A stretch of 64,000 bases of DNA from Hyphomicrobiales bacterium (GTDB lineage: Bacteria > Pseudomonadota > Alphaproteobacteria > Rhizobiales > Beijerinckiaceae). Below, one piece after another: positions 8,396-17,231 of this stretch; position 1 is the stretch's first letter, and the number at the start of each line of letters is the position of its first letter. Both the position numbers and the translations under genes were made by a program. The notes beneath the pieces were generated by a model that had not been told where the DNA came from, made no database searches, and saw only the letters and a list, made by a program, of their open reading frames with translations. The stretch covers positions 1 to 64,000 of the forward strand of contig JAIXTP010000009.1 in NCBI GenBank assembly GCA_027483895.1. The letters run 5' to 3'.

Positions 8396-8423
8396 TTGAC
8401 GGATACCATCCTTTCCCTTAACG
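8396..8423 (+). promoter_or_regulatory. Candidate promoter of the alpha operon
   Basis: TTGACG at 8396-8401 is a good -35 element. A poor -10 match (TTAACG, 8418-8423) follows at 16 bp. Location directly after a terminator and before rpsM makes a promoter likely, but the -10 element is weak. Confidence 0.35.
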
Positions 8424-8580
8424 CACGGCCATCCGGAAACGTGATCGGTCGTCCGGAGCTCCTCGTCGGGGCTCGGGTCGGTCCTTTTCGTGTTTTCGAC
8501 CGTGCATGGGCCGGCCTCCACCGGACGCACGGGCAACAGCAAGAAGCGCCGGGTTCCGCCCGGCCCACATGGAGACGGCA

Positions 8581-8949
8581 ATGGCCCGTATCGCAGGCGT
8601 CAACATCCCGACGAACAAGCGCGTCGTCATCGCGCTTCAGTACATCCACGGCATCGGCGCCAAATTCGCCGAAGAGATCTGCCAGAAGGTCTCGATCCCG
8701 GCCGAGCGCCGCGTGAACCAGCTGACCGACGCCGAAGTGCTTGCCATCCGCGAGACGATCGACCGCGACTACATGGTCGAAGGCGATCTGCGCCGCGACG
8801 TCGCCATGAACATCAAGCGCCTGATGGACCTCGGCTGCTACCGCGGCCTCCGTCACCGCCGCAGCCTGCCCGTCCGCGGCCAGCGCACGCACACCAATGC
8901 GCGCACCCGCAAGGGCAAGTCCAAGCCGATCGCCGGCAAGAAGAAGTGA
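8581..8949 (+). CDS. rpsM: 30S ribosomal protein S13
   Basis: A 122-residue S13 starting [15 protein letters not shown], with the [14 protein letters not shown] helix-two-turn-helix region and the basic tail ([26 protein letters not shown]). It contacts P-site tRNA and bridges to L5. ATG 8581 was chosen over the in-frame ATG at 8569 because GGAG (8571-8574) sits 6 nt before it. A hairpin at 8548-8564 ends just before this ribosome binding site. First gene of the alpha operon. Confidence 0.98.
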   Translation: MARIAGVNIPTNKRVVIALQYIHGIGAKFAEEICQKVSIPAERRVNQLTDAEVLAIRETIDRDYMVEGDLRRDVAMNIKRLMDLGCYRGLRHRRSLPVRGQRTHTNARTRKGKSKPIAGKKK

Positions 8950-8951
8950 TG

Positions 8952-9078
8952 CTTCGGCGCGCGAGCGCCGGAGGATCATCCCGGACGGCTTAGCCGAGCC
9001 GGGATCCGGAATACGGGGAGGGCGCTTCGGCTCCCTCCCGGACCACCTCCCATCCCCAGCGCCCGGCATGACGGGCGC
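8952..9078 (+). promoter_or_regulatory. Four consecutive hairpins in the rpsM-rpsK spacer
   Basis: Stems: 8952-8960 with 8965-8973 (9 bp, GCGA tetraloop); 8978-8984 with 8999-9005 enclosing a CGGC-TTA-GCCG hairpin; 9016-9022 with 9033-9039 extended by GC-TTCG-GC; 9059-9065 with 9072-9078 (7 bp). Together they fill most of the 149-nt spacer. No T tracts follow. Function is inferred to be RNA-based control or processing. Confidence 0.5.
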
Positions 9079-9098
9079 GCTCGAAGGATCGAAAAGAC

Positions 9099-9488
9099 AT
9101 GGCCAAGGAAGCCGCCCGCGTCCGTCGTCGCGAACGCAAGAACATCGTCTCCGGCGTCGCCCACGTGAACGCCTCGTTCAACAACACGATGGTCACCATC
9201 ACCGACGCGCAGGGCAACACGATCGCCTGGTCGTCGGCCGGCATGATGGGCTTCAAGGGTTCGCGCAAGTCGACCCCCTATGCCGCCCAGGTCGCTGCCG
9301 AAGACGCCGCCCGCAAGGCCGCCGAGCACGGCATGCGCACGCTGGAAGTCGAAGTGACCGGCCCCGGTTCCGGCCGCGAGTCCGCGCTGCGCGCGCTGCA
9401 GGCGGCGGGCTTCACCGTCACCTCGATCCGCGACGTCACGCCGATCCCGCACAACGGCTGCCGTCCGCGCAAGCGTCGTCGCGTCTGA
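9099..9488 (+). CDS. rpsK: 30S ribosomal protein S11
   Basis: A 129-residue S11 with [22 protein letters not shown] near residue 19 and the invariant C-terminal [19 protein letters not shown]11 lies on the platform by the mRNA exit site. A 149-nt spacer with four hairpins separates it from rpsM, instead of the few nucleotides usual in this operon. As in other alphaproteobacteria rpsD does not follow it. Confidence 0.98.
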   Translation: MAKEAARVRRRERKNIVSGVAHVNASFNNTMVTITDAQGNTIAWSSAGMMGFKGSRKSTPYAAQVAAEDAARKAAEHGMRTLEVEVTGPGSGRESALRALQAAGFTVTSIRDVTPIPHNGCRPRKRRRV

Positions 9489-9494
9489 TTTCGA

Positions 9495-9531
9495 CGCATG
9501 AGAATGCGCTTCTCGGGCCGACGGGCCCGAG
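9495..9531 (+). promoter_or_regulatory. Two hairpins in the rpsK-rpoA spacer
   Basis: CGCAT-GAGA-ATGCG at 9495-9508, then CTCGGGCC-GACG-GGCCCGAG at 9512-9531 (8 perfect bp). A T-rich run (TTTCCCTTTTT) begins 6 nt after the second stem, so partial termination is possible. Confidence 0.45.
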
Positions 9532-9617
9532 GGGCGTTTCCCTTTTTCCGATCGTGAACGCGTGGCCAGGGTCGACGGACCGATATGCCCCGCGCTCCTC
9601 ATGAAGGACCCGGACCC

Positions 9618-10634
9618 GTGATCCAGAAGAACTGGCAAGACCTGATCAAGCCGACCAAGCTCGACGTCACCGCCGGCGACGACGCCCGTCGCCTCGCGAC
9701 CGTCGTGGCCGAACCGCTCGAGCGCGGCTTCGGCGTGACGCTCGGCAACGCGCTGCGCCGCGTGCTGCTCTCCTCGCTGCAGGGTGCGGCCATCACCTCG
9801 GTGCAGATCGACGGCGTTCTGCACGAGTTCTCGTCGATCCCCGGCGTCCGTGAGGACGTGACGGACATCGTCCTGAACATCAAGGCGATCGCCATCAAGA
9901 TGCAGGCCGAGGGCACCAAGCGCATGACCCTGCGCAAGCAGGGCCCGGGCGCGGTCCGCGCCGGCGACATCGCGGTGACGGGCGACATCCAGGTCCTGAA
10001 CCCGGAACTCGTGATCTGCACGCTCGACGAGGGCGCCGAGATCCGCATGGAATTTACGGTGAAGACCGGCAAGGGCTATGTCCCGGCCGACCGCAACCGT
10101 CCCGAGGACGCCCCGATCGGTCTCATCCCGGTCGACAGCCTGTTCTCGCCGGTCCGCAAGGTCTCCTACAGCGTGTCGAACACGCGCGAAGGCCAGATCC
10201 TCGACTACGACAAGCTGACGATGACGGTCGAGACGAACGGCTCGGTTTCTCCGGATGACGCGGTGGCCTATGCCGCCCGCATCCTGCAGGACCAGCTCGA
10301 AGTCTTCGTGAACTTCGAAGAGCCGCGCCGCGAGGAAGACAAGCCGGCCATGCCGGAACTCGCCTTCAACCCGGCGCTGCTGAAGAAGGTCGACGAGCTC
10401 GAGCTGTCGGTCCGTTCGGCGAACTGCCTGAAGAACGACAACATCGTCTATATCGGCGACCTGATCCAGAAGACCGAGGCGGAGATGCTCCGCACGCCGA
10501 ATTTCGGCCGCAAGTCGCTCAACGAGATCAAGGAAGTGCTCGCCGGCATGGGCCTCCACCTCGGCATGGAAGTGCCCGGTTGGCCGCCGGAGAACATCGA
10601 AGAGCTCGCCAAGCGCTTCGAGGAACATTACTGA
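9618..10634 (+). CDS. rpoA: RNA polymerase alpha subunit
   Basis: 338 residues from GTG 9618 ([15 protein letters not shown]), the start used by alphaproteobacterial RpoA; GAAGGA stands 9 nt upstream. An ATG at 9585 would add 11 residues without family support. The N-terminal dimerisation domain ([20 protein letters not shown] near residue 33) assembles beta and beta-prime. The C-terminal domain carries [14 protein letters not shown] and the helix-hairpin-helix [17 protein letters not shown] that contact UP elements and activators. Confidence 0.97.
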   Translation: MIQKNWQDLIKPTKLDVTAGDDARRLATVVAEPLERGFGVTLGNALRRVLLSSLQGAAITSVQIDGVLHEFSSIPGVREDVTDIVLNIKAIAIKMQAEGTKRMTLRKQGPGAVRAGDIAVTGDIQVLNPELVICTLDEGAEIRMEFTVKTGKGYVPADRNRPEDAPIGLIPVDSLFSPVRKVSYSVSNTREGQILDYDKLTMTVETNGSVSPDDAVAYAARILQDQLEVFVNFEEPRREEDKPAMPELAFNPALLKKVDELELSVRSANCLKNDNIVYIGDLIQKTEAEMLRTPNFGRKSLNEIKEVLAGMGLHLGMEVPGWPPENIEELAKRFEEHY

Positions 10635-10644
10635 GAGCCGGCGG

Positions 10645-10666
10645 GCGGACGGCATCGGTCGTCCGC
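10645..10666 (+). promoter_or_regulatory. Hairpin in the rpoA-rplQ spacer
   Basis: GCGGACG at 10645-10651 pairs with CGTCCGC at 10660-10666. A second, imperfect GC-rich fold (CCGGCC with GGCCGG) follows before rplQ. No T tract. Confidence 0.4.
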
Positions 10667-10735
10667 TCACCGTCAATGAAGACCGGCCGTACCTTGGCAC
10701 GGCGGCCGGATAATCCCTGAGACAGGAGAAGAGCC

Positions 10736-11158
10736 ATGCGTCACGGTTTCCGCGGTCGTCGCTTCAATCGTTCGGCCGAACACCGCAAGGCCATGTTCAT
10801 GAACATGAGCCAGGCCCTCATCAAGCACGAGCAGATCGTCACGACGCTGCCGAAGGCGAAGGATCTTCGCCCCGTCGTCGAGAAGCTGATCACGCTCGGC
10901 AAGCGCGGCGACCTGCATGCGCGCCGTCAGGCGATCGCGCAGATCCGCGACGTCCAGCTCGTCAAGAAGCTCTTCGACGTGCTCGGCCCGCGCTACAAGG
11001 AGCGCAACGGCGGCTACACCCGCGTGCTGAAGGCGGGCTTCCGCTTCGGCGACAACGCGCCGATGGCCGTCATCGAGTTCGTGGACCGCGACGTCGACGC
11101 GCGCGGCCGTGACTCGGGCCCGACCATGAAGACGGAAGTGGTCGAAGCCGCCGAGTGA
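10736..11158 (+). CDS. rplQ: 50S ribosomal protein L17
   Basis: A 140-residue L17 starting [21 protein letters not shown], the family signature, with the usual [29 protein letters not shown]-terminal core. It sits by the exit tunnel. ACAGGAG precedes the ATG. It ends the alpha operon, as a strong terminator follows after 27 nt. Confidence 0.98.
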   Translation: MRHGFRGRRFNRSAEHRKAMFMNMSQALIKHEQIVTTLPKAKDLRPVVEKLITLGKRGDLHARRQAIAQIRDVQLVKKLFDVLGPRYKERNGGYTRVLKAGFRFGDNAPMAVIEFVDRDVDARGRDSGPTMKTEVVEAAE

Positions 11159-11185
11159 GGCGCTTCCCTCTCCGGAAAGTTCGAA

Positions 11186-11210
11186 GGGCGGCCGAGAGGC
11201 CGCCCTTTTT
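11186..11210 (+). terminator. Intrinsic terminator of the alpha operon
   Basis: GGGCGGCC at 11186-11193, loop GAGA, GGCCGCCC at 11198-11205, then TTTTT. Perfect 8-bp stem. Confidence 0.9.
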
Positions 11211-11227
11211 CGTTGCCGCTCGGCCCG

Positions 11228-12028
11228 TCAGCGGACCTTGGGCGTGAGCAGCTTTTCCGGCCGCCTCTCCCGCGCCGTATCGAAAAGCGAGAAGGTGCGG
11301 TTCACGTAGTTCGTCACCGTTGCGCAGGTGTTCACGTAATCCCGCAGCACGGGCGTCATCTCGGCTTCGACGAGCTTGACGGGGCGGGACGGGTCCATGT
11401 GCTCGAAGCGGCAATAGAACCAGGGTTCGCCGCGCTTCAATTCGAGATCCTGCGACGTGTCGTGCCATTCGAAGGCCCACATCAGATGGCGCGGCCACAC
11501 GTCGATCGGAAAGCGACCTCCGATGAACAGGCCCGGCCATTGCGGCGAGCGGTAATGGGCGAAGGGCGGCATCTGGTTCATCCAGATCGGCTCGTCCGTC
11601 ACGAACAGATAGGGCGCGGAGATCTGGATCACGGGCTTCGCGGGGTCGCGCCATTCGCGCTGCGGCACGAGATGCACGATCTTGCTCAGATAGTTCGCGC
11701 GTACGGGCGAACGGTCGCCGAGAGCGTTCACGAGCACCGGCGCGCCGGTCTTCTCGTCCTTGCCCAGACGGATGCGCAGGTCGTAGGGCGAGGACACCTC
11801 GAAGATCCGCGCTTCATAGTCCAGCATGGCCGGGCAATAGCGGAGCGATTTGACGTGGCGCACATCGGATTCAGGGCGCGAGAGGCGTTTGGGTGCGGGA
11901 TAGATCACGCCGCCCTTGTCCGCGTCGACGATCCAGCCGACTTCTGCGATGCGGCTTGCGGGGCGGACGGGGCAGCGACCGAAAAGGCCTGAAACGGCGC
12001 CGCCGAGGCGACCGAAAAAATTGCTCAT
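11228..12028 (-). CDS. Conserved protein of unknown function
   Basis: A 266-residue soluble-looking protein starting MSNFFGRLGGAVSG. I do not recognise a family. Visible features: a Trp/Pro/aromatic-rich middle (LFVTDEPIWMNQMPPF, HYRSPQWPGLFIGG, DVWPRHLMWAFEWHD) near residues 140-190 and a basic C-terminal tail. The N-terminal amphipathic stretch is too short for a confident signal peptide. It stands alone between the alpha-operon terminator and the divergent pccB. Its stop lies 18 nt past that terminator on the opposite strand. Confidence 0.75.
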   Translation of the reverse strand: MSNFFGRLGGAVSGLFGRCPVRPASRIAEVGWIVDADKGGVIYPAPKRLSRPESDVRHVKSLRYCPAMLDYEARIFEVSSPYDLRIRLGKDEKTGAPVLVNALGDRSPVRANYLSKIVHLVPQREWRDPAKPVIQISAPYLFVTDEPIWMNQMPPFAHYRSPQWPGLFIGGRFPIDVWPRHLMWAFEWHDTSQDLELKRGEPWFYCRFEHMDPSRPVKLVEAEMTPVLRDYVNTCATVTNYVNRTFSLFDTARERRPEKLLTPKVR

Positions 12029-12234
12029 GGGACGGGCCCGAAAGAAAAGATCCGAAATGAAGCCCTACGGCTTCGGTAATCATCCCACTTAACATGCGGA
12101 TCTTGCGCGTGCATTAACCGAGCGGGGGCTGCGCGCTCTCATGCTTCCGTCGCGGTTCATCCGGCGGGCGGCGCATGCTAACACGCGCCCACGGAGCATT
12201 CCCGGCAGCGCCGGATTTCGGAAGGATCGTCTCG

Positions 12235-13767
12235 ATGAAGGACATTCTGGAACGCCTCGACGCCCGCCGTGCCGAAGCGCGGCTCGGCGGCGGCGCCAAG
12301 CGCATCGAGGCCCAGCACGCGCGCGGCAAGCTGACGGCTCGCGAACGCATCGAACTCCTTCTCGACAAGGGCTCGTTCGAGGAATTCGACATGTTCGTGC
12401 AGCACCGCTGCGCGGATTTCGGCATGCAGGACCAGAAGGTCCCCGGCGACGGCGTCGTGACCGGCTGGGGCACCATCAACGGCCGCACGGTCTTCCTGTT
12501 CGCCAAGGACTTCACCGTGTTCGGCGGTTCGCTGTCCGAAACGCATGCCGCGAAGATCACCAAGATCCAGGACATGGCGCTGAAGATGCGCGCGCCGATC
12601 ATCGGCCTGTTCGATGCCGGCGGCGCACGCATTCAGGAAGGCGTGGCGGCGCTCGGCGGTTACGGCGAGGTGTTCAAACGCAACGTCCTCGCCTCGGGCG
12701 TGATCCCGCAGATCTCCGTCATCATGGGGCCCTGCGCGGGCGGCGACGTCTATTCGCCCGCGATGACCGACTTCATCTTCATGGTGCGGGACACGAGCTA
12801 CATGTTCGTGACCGGCCCCGACGTGGTGAAGACGGTCACCAACGAGACGGTCACGTCCGAGGAGCTCGGCGGCGCCAAGGTTCACACCTCGAAGTCCTCT
12901 GTCGCCGACGGCGCATGGGACAACGACGTGGAGGCGCTGCTGCAAGTCCGCCGTCTCATGGACTTCCTGCCGGCGAACAACACCGACGGCGTGCCCGTCT
13001 GGGACTCCTTCGACCTCGGCGAACGGATCGACGATTCGCTCGATACGCTGGTGCCGGAAAACCCGAACAAGCCCTACGACATGAAGGAGCTGATCCTGAA
13101 GGTCGTGGACGAGGCGGATTTCTTCGAGATTCAGGAGAATTACGCCAAGAACATCATCACCGGTTTCGCCCGCATGGAAGGCCGCACGGTCGGCATCGTG
13201 GCGAACCAGCCGATGGTGCTGGCGGGCGTGCTCGACTCCGACGCCTCGCGGAAAGCGTCCCGTTTCGTGCGGTTCTGCGATTCCTTCGAAATTCCGATCG
13301 TCACCTTCGTCGACGTTCCCGGCTTCCTTCCGGGCACGGCGCAGGAATACGGCGGCCTGATCAAGCACGGCGCGAAGCTGCTCTTCGCCTATTCGCAGGC
13401 GACCGTGCCGCTGGTGACCGTGATCACCCGCAAGGCCTTCGGCGGCGCTTATGACGTCATGGCCTCCAAACATATCGGCGCCGACGTGAATTACGCCTGG
13501 CCGACCGCGCAGATCGCCGTGATGGGCGCCAAGGGCGCCGTCGAGATCATCTTCCGCGCCGACATGAACGACCCGGACAAGATCGCGGCGCGCACGAAGG
13601 AATACGAGGAGCGCTTCCTGTCGCCCTTCGTGGCTGCCGAGCGCGGCTATATCGACGAGGTCATCATGCCGCACTCGACGCGCCGGCGCGTGGCGCGTGC
13701 CTTGGCCATGCTCGCCGCCAAGAAGGCGGAGCGGCCCTGGAAGAAGCACGACAACATCCCGCTCTGA
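12235..13767 (+). CDS. pccB: Propionyl-CoA carboxylase beta (carboxyltransferase) subunit
   Basis: A 510-residue carboxyltransferase, the normal PccB length, starting [15 protein letters not shown]. It moves CO2 from carboxybiotin to propionyl-CoA, giving methylmalonyl-CoA. Seen: [14 protein letters not shown] near residue 127 and [16 protein letters not shown] near 163 in the N-domain, FGGAYDVM near 402 in the C-domain, and the typical C-terminus [11 protein letters not shown] 12235 was preferred to the upstream 12175 codon because of family alignment. Its partner pccA lies 1.4 kb downstream, separated by two other genes. Confidence 0.95.
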   Translation: MKDILERLDARRAEARLGGGAKRIEAQHARGKLTARERIELLLDKGSFEEFDMFVQHRCADFGMQDQKVPGDGVVTGWGTINGRTVFLFAKDFTVFGGSLSETHAAKITKIQDMALKMRAPIIGLFDAGGARIQEGVAALGGYGEVFKRNVLASGVIPQISVIMGPCAGGDVYSPAMTDFIFMVRDTSYMFVTGPDVVKTVTNETVTSEELGGAKVHTSKSSVADGAWDNDVEALLQVRRLMDFLPANNTDGVPVWDSFDLGERIDDSLDTLVPENPNKPYDMKELILKVVDEADFFEIQENYAKNIITGFARMEGRTVGIVANQPMVLAGVLDSDASRKASRFVRFCDSFEIPIVTFVDVPGFLPGTAQEYGGLIKHGAKLLFAYSQATVPLVTVITRKAFGGAYDVMASKHIGADVNYAWPTAQIAVMGAKGAVEIIFRADMNDPDKIAARTKEYEERFLSPFVAAERGYIDEVIMPHSTRRRVARALAMLAAKKAERPWKKHDNIPL

Positions 13768-13811
13768 GGCGGCGGCCTCGCTGCGAGGCCGTCACTCCCT
13801 CATACGCGCTC

Positions 13812-13912
13812 CGTCATTGCGAGCGGAGCGAAGCAATCCAGGAAGGGCCCGGCGTTGAGCGCGATGGCCCGAGTCTCTGGATTGCTTCGTCGCTTTGCTC
13901 CTCGCAATGACG
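13812..13912. repeat. Palindromic REP-like element
   Basis: About 100 bp. The left arm 13812-13841 (CGTCATTGCGAGCGGAGCG, then AAGCAATCCAG) is the imperfect inverse of the right arm 13877-13912 (CTGGATTGCTTCGTCGC, then TTTGCTCCTCGCAATGACG). This is the widespread rhizobial and bradyrhizobial type of dispersed intergenic palindrome, known from memory. It lies between the convergent pccB and the hydrolase gene, where it could also fold as a bidirectional terminator. Only one copy is in the window. Confidence 0.85.
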
Positions 13913-13926
13913 CGGAGCGGACGCCT

Positions 13927-14535
13927 TCAGGCCTGCATCCACTCGCGAGCGATGTCGATGTCCGTGCGGGTGAGGCCGTGCCCCGTCGGCAGGATCTCGT
14001 GGCGGACATCGGCGCCCGCTGAACGCAGCGAGTCCGCCAGAGCGGCGGCGTTCTCCGCGGGGATGATCGGGTCCATGGCGCCGGACACGATCAGCACCCG
14101 CTTGCCCGAAAGATCCGCGCGCGGCGGATAGGGCAGGGGAACCATGGCGCGGAAAAGAATCGCGCCGCCCAGAACCTCCGGCCGCAGATGCAGCAGCGCG
14201 GCGGCGATGTTGGCGCCGTTCGAGAAGCCGACGGCGACGGGGAGGGGCAGATCGTGCTGCGCCCGCATCGCGGCAGTGAAGTCGGCGAGCTCTTCCGTGC
14301 GGCGTTCGACGTCGGCATGGTCGAAGACGCCCTCCGCCAGTCGCCGGAAAAAGCGCGGCATGCCCCCTTCGAGGACCTTTCCGCGCGGCGACAGAAGCGC
14401 AGCGCCCGGCGCGATCATGGGCCCGATGGGCAGGAGATCGTTCTCGTCCCCGCCCGTGCCGTGAAGCAGAAGCAGGGCCGCTGCATCCCGAGTTTCAGCG
14501 GGCTGAAAGCGATGGATGAAGTCTGCGGTCGTCAT
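13927..14535 (-). CDS. Alpha/beta hydrolase, carboxylesterase/phospholipase family
   Basis: A 202-residue protein starting MTTADFIHRFQPAE. It has the oxyanion region LLHGTGGDEND near residue 24, nucleophile elbow GFSNGAN with Ser105, a probable acid Asp155 (SGAMDPIIP) and His186 (PTGHGL). This is the pattern of the small YpfH/MhqD-like esterases. The substrate cannot be told. ATG 14535 was chosen because residues upstream of it do not belong to the fold. It is divergent from 14697. Confidence 0.85.
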   Translation of the reverse strand: MTTADFIHRFQPAETRDAAALLLLHGTGGDENDLLPIGPMIAPGAALLSPRGKVLEGGMPRFFRRLAEGVFDHADVERRTEELADFTAAMRAQHDLPLPVAVGFSNGANIAAALLHLRPEVLGGAILFRAMVPLPYPPRADLSGKRVLIVSGAMDPIIPAENAAALADSLRSAGADVRHEILPTGHGLTRTDIDIAREWMQA

Positions 14536-14696
14536 GGCGTCTCCGATCGGGCCTGCCGGATATAGGCCGGCCCGGGCTCGAGGGCACCCCGGTGACATAG
14601 CCTTAACCACGGATTCCGATCGGGCGTTTGCGTTAACGGGGTGAGGCGCGATCACCGGTTAACCTTGCTTCATTCGGGCCGCGAAGGAGGGCGCCC

Positions 14697-15101
14697 ATGA
14701 TGATGAACAGGATTGCGGGAATTGCGGCACGCATCATGGTCCGACGGGTCGCGACGGCGGAAGACGTGTCGCTGCTGAGGGATCTCACCCTGCCGGGCGG
14801 TTTCGTGACCCGGGACGAGGCGGCCGACCTCGTGAGGATCGAACGGCACGTCTCGGCGCTTCACGAAAGTTGGGGACAGTATTTCGTCGAAACGCTCGGC
14901 TCCCACCTCGCTTGGGAGACGCGCCCCATCGGGCGGCTGACCGAGGCCGATGCATTCTGGTTGATCGAGAGGGCCGGCCTTCACAGGGCGGGACCCACGC
15001 GGAACTTCGCCGTTCTCATCGAGCGCTGGGTCGCCGAAGGCGTGGCTCTGCCGGACAATTTGTTGCTTTGCATCGAGACCAAACGCGAGAACGCGGCCTG
15101 A
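14697..15101 (+). CDS. Conserved hypothetical protein
   Basis: This 134-residue protein starts MMMNRIAGIAARIMV (three adjacent candidate ATG codons at 14697, 14700 and 14703) behind a strong GAAGGAGGG. It is predominantly helical with the segments DEAADLVRIERHVSALHESWGQYFVETL and GRLTEADAFWLIERAG. I recognise no family for certain. A terminator-like hairpin follows directly, so it is likely a single-gene unit placed between pccB and pccA. Confidence 0.7.
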   Translation: MMMNRIAGIAARIMVRRVATAEDVSLLRDLTLPGGFVTRDEAADLVRIERHVSALHESWGQYFVETLGSHLAWETRPIGRLTEADAFWLIERAGLHRAGPTRNFAVLIERWVAEGVALPDNLLLCIETKRENAA

Positions 15102-15106
15102 CGTTT

Positions 15107-15146
15107 CGGGATCCGTCTTTGGACGCAGTGGCGTATCCCGCTTTTT
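15107..15146 (+). terminator. Terminator after the hypothetical gene, before pccA
   Basis: CGGGAT at 15107-15112 pairs with ATCCCG at 15135-15140, enclosing a small CGTC-TTTG-GACG hairpin, and is followed by CTTTTT. It separates the upstream gene from pccA. Confidence 0.55.
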
Positions 15147-15190
15147 AGGCCTAGAAGGCCCGCAACGGAGCCTTTTCGGGTCGGGTGCGC

Positions 15191-17194
15191 ATGTTCAAGA
15201 AAATCCTTATCGCGAACCGCGGCGAGATCGCTTGCCGCGTCATCAAGACGGCGCGCCGCATGGGCATCGCCACGGTCGCGGTCTATTCGGATGCCGACAA
15301 GGACGCCCTCCACGTCGAAATGGCCGACGAGGCGGTGCATATCGGCCCGGCTCCCGCCGCTCAGTCCTATCTGATCATCGACAAGATCGTCGAAGCCTGC
15401 CGCGCCACGGGCGCGGAAGCGGTTCATCCGGGCTACGGCTTCCTGTCCGAGCGCGCGGCCTTCCCCGAGGCGCTCGCCAAGGCGGGCATCGTCTTCATCG
15501 GCCCGAACCCCAAGGCCATCGAGGCCATGGGCGACAAGATCGAATCGAAGAAATTCGCGAATGCCGCGAAGGTCTCGACCGTGCCGGGCTATCTCGGCGT
15601 GATCGAGACGCCGGACCATGCCGTGAAGATCGCCGACGACATCGGCTATCCGGTGATGATCAAGGCGTCCGCGGGCGGCGGCGGCAAGGGCATGCGCATC
15701 GCCTGGTCCGCCGACGAGGTGGCGGAGGGCTTCGCCCGCGCGAAGTCCGAAGCCGCGTCGTCCTTCGGTGACGACCGGGTGTTCGTCGAGAAGTTCATCG
15801 TCGACCCGCGCCACATCGAAATTCAGGTGCTCGGCGACAAGCACGGCAACGTGATCTATCTCGGCGAGCGCGAATGCTCGATCCAGCGCCGCAATCAGAA
15901 GGTCATCGAGGAGGCGCCGTCGCCGCTCCTCGACGAGGCTACCCGCCGCAAGATGGGCGAGCAGGCCGTCGCGCTGGCCAAGGCCGTGGGCTACGATTCG
16001 GCCGGCACGGTGGAATTCGTCGCCGGTCAGGACAAGTCGTTCTTCTTCCTCGAGATGAACACCCGCCTGCAGGTGGAGCATCCCGTCACGGAAATGATCA
16101 CCGGCATCGACCTCGTCGAGCAGATGATCCGCGTGGCGGCCGGCGAGAAACTCACGCTCGCGCAGAACGACGTGAAGCTGAACGGCTGGGCGGTCGAGAG
16201 CCGCGTCTATGCGGAAGACCCGACCCGCAACTTCCTGCCTTCGACCGGTCGTCTCGTGACCTATCGGCCCCCGGCCGAGAAGTCCGAGGACGGCATCACC
16301 GTCCGCAACGACACGGGCGTATTCGAGGGCGGCGAGATCTCGATCTTTTACGATCCGATGATCGCCAAGCTCGTGACGCATGCGGCGACCCGCGAGGAGG
16401 CCATCGAGGCCCAGGCGCGCGCGCTCGACGCCTTCGCGATCGACGGCATCCGTCACAACATCCCGTTCCTCTCCGCGCTGATGGAACATGAACGCTGGAA
16501 GGCCGGGCGGCTTTCGACGGGCTTCATCGCCGAGGAATTCCCCGAAGGCTTCAAGCCGATCCCGCCGCAGGGCGAAGTCGCCCACGCCTTCGCTGCGGTG
16601 GCGGCGTTCATCGACGACAAGATGAACGGCCGCAAGCGCGGCATCTCCGGGCAGATGCGCTCGGCCCGTCCGGTCGCGTTCGACACCGATCGGGTGGTGA
16701 TGCTCGGGGAGGAACGCTTCGAGGTCTCGGTCGCCCATCGCGACGGCGCCTTCGTCGTCGGGTTCGGCGGTCGGCACGAGCACGTCGTGACGAGCGATTG
16801 GCGGCCGGGCGATCCGGTGTGGTCGGGCGCCATCGACGGCCGGACCTTCGTGATGCAGGTGCGCCCGATCCTCAACGGCGTGCATCTGGCCCATGCGGGC
16901 GCCGCCGCGCCGGTGCGCGTCTACACGCGCCGCGAGGCCGAACTCGTCGCTTTGATGCCCGAGAAGGTCGCGGCCGACAGCGGCAAGCAGCTGCTCTGCC
17001 CGATGCCGGGCCTCGTGAAGGCGGTCAGCGTCGTCGAGGGGCAGGAGATCAAGGCCGGCGAGATGCTCTGCATCGTCGAAGCCATGAAGATGGAAAACGT
17101 GCTGCGCGCCGAGCGCGACGGCACGGTCAAGAAGATCCACGCGAAGGAAGGCGACAGCCTCGCCGTCGACGCGGTGATCATGGACTTCGCCTGA
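15191..17194 (+). CDS. pccA: Propionyl-CoA carboxylase alpha subunit (biotin carboxylase and carrier)
   Basis: A 667-residue protein. The N-terminal biotin carboxylase starts MFKKILIANRGEIACRVI and has the ATP-grasp loop KASAGGGGKGMR near residue 158, HIEIQVL and LQVEHPVTEMI. The C-terminal carrier domain has EAMKMEN with biotinyl Lys633. It charges biotin with bicarbonate and ATP for PccB. The ATG at 15191 fits the family; a GTG two codons upstream is also open. No strong Shine-Dalgarno is visible. It works with pccB in propionate, odd-chain, Val, Ile and Met breakdown. Confidence 0.94.
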   Translation: MFKKILIANRGEIACRVIKTARRMGIATVAVYSDADKDALHVEMADEAVHIGPAPAAQSYLIIDKIVEACRATGAEAVHPGYGFLSERAAFPEALAKAGIVFIGPNPKAIEAMGDKIESKKFANAAKVSTVPGYLGVIETPDHAVKIADDIGYPVMIKASAGGGGKGMRIAWSADEVAEGFARAKSEAASSFGDDRVFVEKFIVDPRHIEIQVLGDKHGNVIYLGERECSIQRRNQKVIEEAPSPLLDEATRRKMGEQAVALAKAVGYDSAGTVEFVAGQDKSFFFLEMNTRLQVEHPVTEMITGIDLVEQMIRVAAGEKLTLAQNDVKLNGWAVESRVYAEDPTRNFLPSTGRLVTYRPPAEKSEDGITVRNDTGVFEGGEISIFYDPMIAKLVTHAATREEAIEAQARALDAFAIDGIRHNIPFLSALMEHERWKAGRLSTGFIAEEFPEGFKPIPPQGEVAHAFAAVAAFIDDKMNGRKRGISGQMRSARPVAFDTDRVVMLGEERFEVSVAHRDGAFVVGFGGRHEHVVTSDWRPGDPVWSGAIDGRTFVMQVRPILNGVHLAHAGAAAPVRVYTRREAELVALMPEKVAADSGKQLLCPMPGLVKAVSVVEGQEIKAGEMLCIVEAMKMENVLRAERDGTVKKIHAKEGDSLAVDAVIMDFA

Positions 17195-17197
17195 GGC

Positions 17198-17224
17198 GCT
17201 CCCGGACGGCGCCCGCCCGGGAGC
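17198..17224. terminator. Hairpin between convergent pccA and the oxygenase gene
   Basis: GCTCCCGG at 17198-17205 pairs with CCGGGAGC at 17217-17224. There is no T tract on either strand, so terminator function is a guess from its place between two converging stops. Confidence 0.35.
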
Positions 17225-17231
17225 CGTCCGC

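Larger units (their letters stand above)
7864..8580. other. 717-bp gene-poor gap between the DUF1871-like gene and rpsM
   Basis: No recognisable protein gene fills this stretch. Going left to right it holds the promoter side of the minus-strand gene, the palindrome at 7948-7963, about 290 bp in which I see nothing, a possible 30-residue ORF at 8257-8349, a terminator at 8354-8384, a weak promoter candidate from 8396 and the rpsM leader with a hairpin at 8548-8564. Base composition around 7900-8260 is visibly less GC-rich than the flanking genes. Confidence 0.6.

Noticed and set aside
8976-10700. Long minus-strand open frame across rpsK and rpoA
   Set aside because: Its composition (His, Arg, Asp, Gly-rich, repetitive) is what high-GC genes give in antisense; rpsK and rpoA on the plus strand are certain.
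12029-12234. Possible longer N-terminus of pccB from 12175
   Set aside because: The 20 added residues do not match the family and the normal PccB start is at 12235.
14981-17140. 719-codon minus-strand open frame opposite pccA
   Set aside because: Antisense shadow of pccA with no domain pattern.
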